NCBI GenBank assembly: GCA_944325785.1
Contig: CALVBN010000007.1
Location: 59,794-123,793 of the forward strand
Length of the DNA stretch: 64,000 nt
Origin: Candidatus Gastranaerophilales bacterium
GTDB taxonomy: Bacteria > Cyanobacteriota > Vampirovibrionia > Gastranaerophilales > Gastranaerophilaceae
Direction of reading: 5' to 3'
Within the stretch, counting starts at the first letter, position 1. Every line of letters begins with the position of its first letter. The notes beneath the pieces were generated by a model that worked only from the letters and a program-made list of their open reading frames with translations, was not told the DNA's origin and made no database searches. Shown here one piece after another: positions 61,839-64,000 of the stretch. Position numbers and translations under genes: made by a program.

Positions 61839-62141
61839 CTATGGCTTTTTCTTTTTCTCTTCTTCCTCTTCAAGTTTTTCGTCCACAGCTGCTCCGATAA
61901 GCGCTCCTGTACCTGCGCCAATACCGCCTAAACCTACAGCTACCGCAGCCGGACAGATGACGGCAATTGCAGCCAGCCCGAGAAGCCCTCCGATAATTTT
62001 TCCGGCATTACCTTTAAAATTAGGATTTTCGCTTCCTAAAGCAGGTTCCTGGTTGATGTTTGAATGCTGCTGTTTTTTCGCATGCTTAATTTTCAAATTA
62101 TTCGGAGCAGAATAATTAATACCCACACTGTTAATTCTCAT
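61839..62141 (-). CDS. Small glycine-zipper membrane protein with N-terminal motif
   Basis: A 100-residue protein. It starts MRINSVGINYSAPNN, fitting the N-terminal motif with Tyr in place of Phe, and has a second NPNFKGN just before the membrane part. Residues about 50-85 form a Gly/Ala-rich hydrophobic hairpin (GLLGLAAIAVICPAAVAVGL) and the end is EKLEEEEEKKKKP. An AAGGAG ribosome binding site fixes ATG 62141; an in-frame start at 62222 was rejected. Function unknown. Confidence 0.65.
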   Translation of the reverse strand: MRINSVGINYSAPNNLKIKHAKKQQHSNINQEPALGSENPNFKGNAGKIIGGLLGLAAIAVICPAAVAVGLGGIGAGTGALIGAAVDEKLEEEEEKKKKP

Positions 62142-62423
62142 ATAATTCTCCTTTGAACCGAATATAACACAAAAGTGTGTGAATGTCAATCGGTATGCAG
62201 ATTTTAACCGTATAAAATACAATTGTTTTTGGGTGGTATTTAGTTAGTATATTGGTACATCCTGCAAAAGTAAATTTTTTTTACAATACTGTTCAAAATA
62301 CGAGCAATTTTTTGGTATTTACTATACAATGTTATAATGAATTGCTGAAACAGATGCATCCGGTATAACTGCGCAGGCTATGCCGGTGGGTGTTTAAGCA
62401 TTGCGGCACAAAAGGACGGACTT

Positions 62424-63260
62424 ATGGCGGAAACTTTCGAACTCACAAATTATAATTTTTATTCAAGCCGTTTGGACATGGAGCTTATCTCTAATATTGT
62501 AGATACGCTTAAAGAAATTCTTGAAGAAGATAAAAAAGAGGAACAGCCTTTGTTTCTGAAGGTTGCGGATGATTTTATCATGAATATTGCAAGAAAAGTT
62601 GTACAGGAAAAGAAAAAGACTTTTCTTATCGGTATTACAGGCGAAAGTGCTTCCGGAAAAACTGTCTTTGTCGATAATACAATAGAAGCTGTCGTAAGGG
62701 ATAAAAAAGAAGGTATTTATACTGTTATCAGACAGGATGATTATTATAAAGATACTTCAAAAGAACTCCTTGAAGCCGGAAGCTATGATGCTCTATTTAA
62801 AACAGGTTTCAGCTTTGATACTCCGGATGTTATAGATTTGCAATTGATGCGCGAACATTTGCTCGGGCTGAAACAAGGAAAAACAGTAGTTTCTCCGAAA
62901 TACGATTTTGTGACCTGCGTGTCTGATCCGAACGGAGAAGTTAAAAAACCCGCAAAAGTTATTCTTACGGAAGGTTTGTATGTCTTGAATAAAGAAGTCC
63001 GCGATATCATGGATGTAAAGGTTTATGTATTTACCCCCATTGATGTTATAAAAGAACGCTGGTATAAACGCGCTGTTTCAAGAGGAAAAACAGGAGAAGC
63101 CGCGGATTTGCAGTTCAAAAACGTAAACGAAACCGCACAGCAATACATAAGACCGACCTATGAAATCTCTGACTGTATTATAAACGGCATGGTTGATAAG
63201 GACTATATTAAAGTTATTACGGAAAAAATCATGAGCCGTCTTGCAGAAATCTGCCCTTAG
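62424..63260 (+). CDS. Uridine kinase / phosphoribulokinase family P-loop kinase
   Basis: A 278-residue kinase with Walker A GITGESASGKTVFVD at about residue 72, the substrate loop RQDDYYKD, and the family segments PDVIDLQLMREHL and VILTEGLYVL. An N-terminal extension of about 65 residues precedes the kinase. Uridine or another nucleoside is the probable substrate; Udk itself is shorter (about 213). AAGGAC ribosome binding site. Confidence 0.8.
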   Translation: MAETFELTNYNFYSSRLDMELISNIVDTLKEILEEDKKEEQPLFLKVADDFIMNIARKVVQEKKKTFLIGITGESASGKTVFVDNTIEAVVRDKKEGIYTVIRQDDYYKDTSKELLEAGSYDALFKTGFSFDTPDVIDLQLMREHLLGLKQGKTVVSPKYDFVTCVSDPNGEVKKPAKVILTEGLYVLNKEVRDIMDVKVYVFTPIDVIKERWYKRAVSRGKTGEAADLQFKNVNETAQQYIRPTYEISDCIINGMVDKDYIKVITEKIMSRLAEICP

Positions 63261-63349
63261 GGGTAAATATACTGGCGGGGGAAATGAGATAGTGTATGGG
63301 GCATCAGAGGAAAAGAAGCGGGTGTATTGAACTGTTTGCAGATATGTTT

Positions 63350-63388
63350 GACACCTCACCTCAGCCCTCTCCTGTCAGGCGAGGGAGC
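63350..63388. repeat. REP-like palindrome
   Basis: CACCTCACCTCAGCCCTCTC and the inverted GAGGGAGC resemble 38736-38777 in opposite orientation. Confidence 0.5.
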
Positions 63389-63436
63389 GATGCCAAAATT
63401 GAGAGTATTATTTTAAAAATAACAAAGGAGAAATAA

Positions 63437-63796
63437 ATGTTTGAATTAAAAGCTCAGATGTATTTTTCAGCAGCGCATCATCTGCTTAATTATGACGGTG
63501 AATGCGAAAATCAGCACGGGCATAACTGGCTGGTTGAAGCGTATGTTAAAGGCGAAACATTGGATAAAAGCAATATTCTTGTGGATTATAAAGTGCTGAA
63601 GCGTGAATTAAAAAGCATTCTGGATTTATTAGACCACAAAGATTTGAATGAGTTGCCCTATTTTGCAGGAGAAAGCCCGTCAAGCGAAATGATTGCAAAA
63701 TTCATTTATGAAAAACTTAAGGAAAAGATTGTTCTGGTTTCAAAGATTTCTGTTTGGGAAACAGCAACATCCTGCGCCAGCTATTTTGAGGAGTAA
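63437..63796 (+). CDS. queD: 6-carboxytetrahydropterin synthase QueD
   Basis: A 119-residue QueD/PTPS protein. Zinc ligands are His14 and His27/His29 (FSAAHH, QHGHNW), Cys23 is the catalytic residue, and DHKDLNEL and the Glu of SSEM follow. It makes carboxytetrahydropterin on the way to queuosine. AAAGGAG is upstream. No preQ1 riboswitch was seen in the 176 nt before it. Confidence 0.92.
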   Translation: MFELKAQMYFSAAHHLLNYDGECENQHGHNWLVEAYVKGETLDKSNILVDYKVLKRELKSILDLLDHKDLNELPYFAGESPSSEMIAKFIYEKLKEKIVLVSKISVWETATSCASYFEE

Positions 63797-63878
63797 GGGG
63801 CTTAGGGAGTGACTGAGTGACTAGGTGAATAAGCGACTGAGCGGTTTAATAATACTGCGTGAAGGGTGAAGAGTGAGG

Positions 63879-63937
63879 GGTGAAGCGAAAAAATTAGAGC
63901 AGAGATTCTTCGGCTCTTACGAGCCTCTGAATGACGC
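63879..63937. repeat. Dispersed palindromic repeat, copy 2
   Basis: Nearly identical to 58423-58480 over about 57 nt. The following CATTTACCCCTCTGAATGAC resembles the 60-bp tandem unit. The last 204 nt of the window hold no gene. Confidence 0.75.
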
Positions 63938-64000
63938 GAAACTTGGAGTTGTGATGCCCGACAATTACATTTACCCCTCTGAATGACGCGAAACTTGGAG

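Noticed and set aside
63261..63436. preQ1 riboswitch before queD
   Set aside because: No preQ1 aptamer sequence was recognised; the gap holds a REP-like palindrome.

Overview
The window is 64 kb of a low-GC bacterial chromosome with dense short operons on both strands. My best placement is the non-photosynthetic sister lineage of Cyanobacteria (Vampirovibrionia/Melainabacteria, order Gastranaerophilales, gut anaerobes). The reasons are an efp-accB-accC gene order like that of cyanobacteria, a DUF2993-type exported protein, a rubredoxin-fused flavin reductase typical of anaerobes, YvcK, and small lineage-type proteins that begin M-[KRQ]-I. Placement is inference; no rRNA gene is present to confirm it.

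Layout. 1-1.9 kb: csaB (cut by the window edge), a PfkB sugar kinase and a KDPG-aldolase-like gene, overlapping on the minus strand. 1.9-16.6 kb: a CHASE2 adenylate cyclase, three odd proteins sharing an N-terminal motif (acetyltransferase, HD-GYP, zinc peptidase), a GAF-HD-GYP protein with a degenerate active site, mutS, TPR and GAF-GGDEF proteins, tsaE-tsaB and a SEC-C protein. 16.6-25 kb: tRNA-Leu(CAA) beside a partial copy of its own 5' end, small proteins, thrS, hpf, a glycosyltransferase with rdgB, a palindromic repeat next to an AAA/DUF4143 ATPase, and tRNA-Gly(CCC). 25-36.9 kb: accC, accB, efp, recN, TPR, glgC, a HAD phosphatase, rplT and rpmI. 37-41.3 kb: flavin reductase-rubredoxin, family-4 UDG, tmRNA, a serine-recombinase remnant, a DnaB-like protein without Walker A, and an HD phosphohydrolase. 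41.3-58.4 kb: SulP and YeiH-type anion transporters, then a long biosynthetic run (hom, thrC, proB, pxpA-like, yvcK, panB, panC, dapA), secDF, an HNH protein and pgk. 58.4-64 kb: a 60-bp tandem repeat with C tracts, bioY, rimI, GerMN and DUF2993 proteins, a uridine-kinase-like gene and queD.

How the genes work together. Biotin use (accB, accC, bioY), aspartate-family amino acids (hom, thrC, dapA), pantothenate (panB, panC), t6A and ribosomal-protein modification (tsaE, tsaB, rimI) and two second-messenger systems (cAMP cyclase; c-di-GMP synthase and HD-GYP proteins) are represented.

The most interesting signal is a short N-terminal motif, roughly [IV]-x-[FY]-x-[AGS] within about 8-25 residues of the start and usually after M-[KRQ]-I. 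It occurs on at least seven otherwise unrelated proteins: GNAT, HD-GYP, zincin, HAD phosphatase with a C-terminal membrane anchor, a glycine-rich membrane protein and small proteins; an HNH protein has a weaker version. It is not a Sec signal peptide and looks like an undescribed sorting or binding tag. A second signal is a set of eight genes whose start codon lies 6-7 nt after a good -10 hexamer, which predicts leaderless mRNAs.
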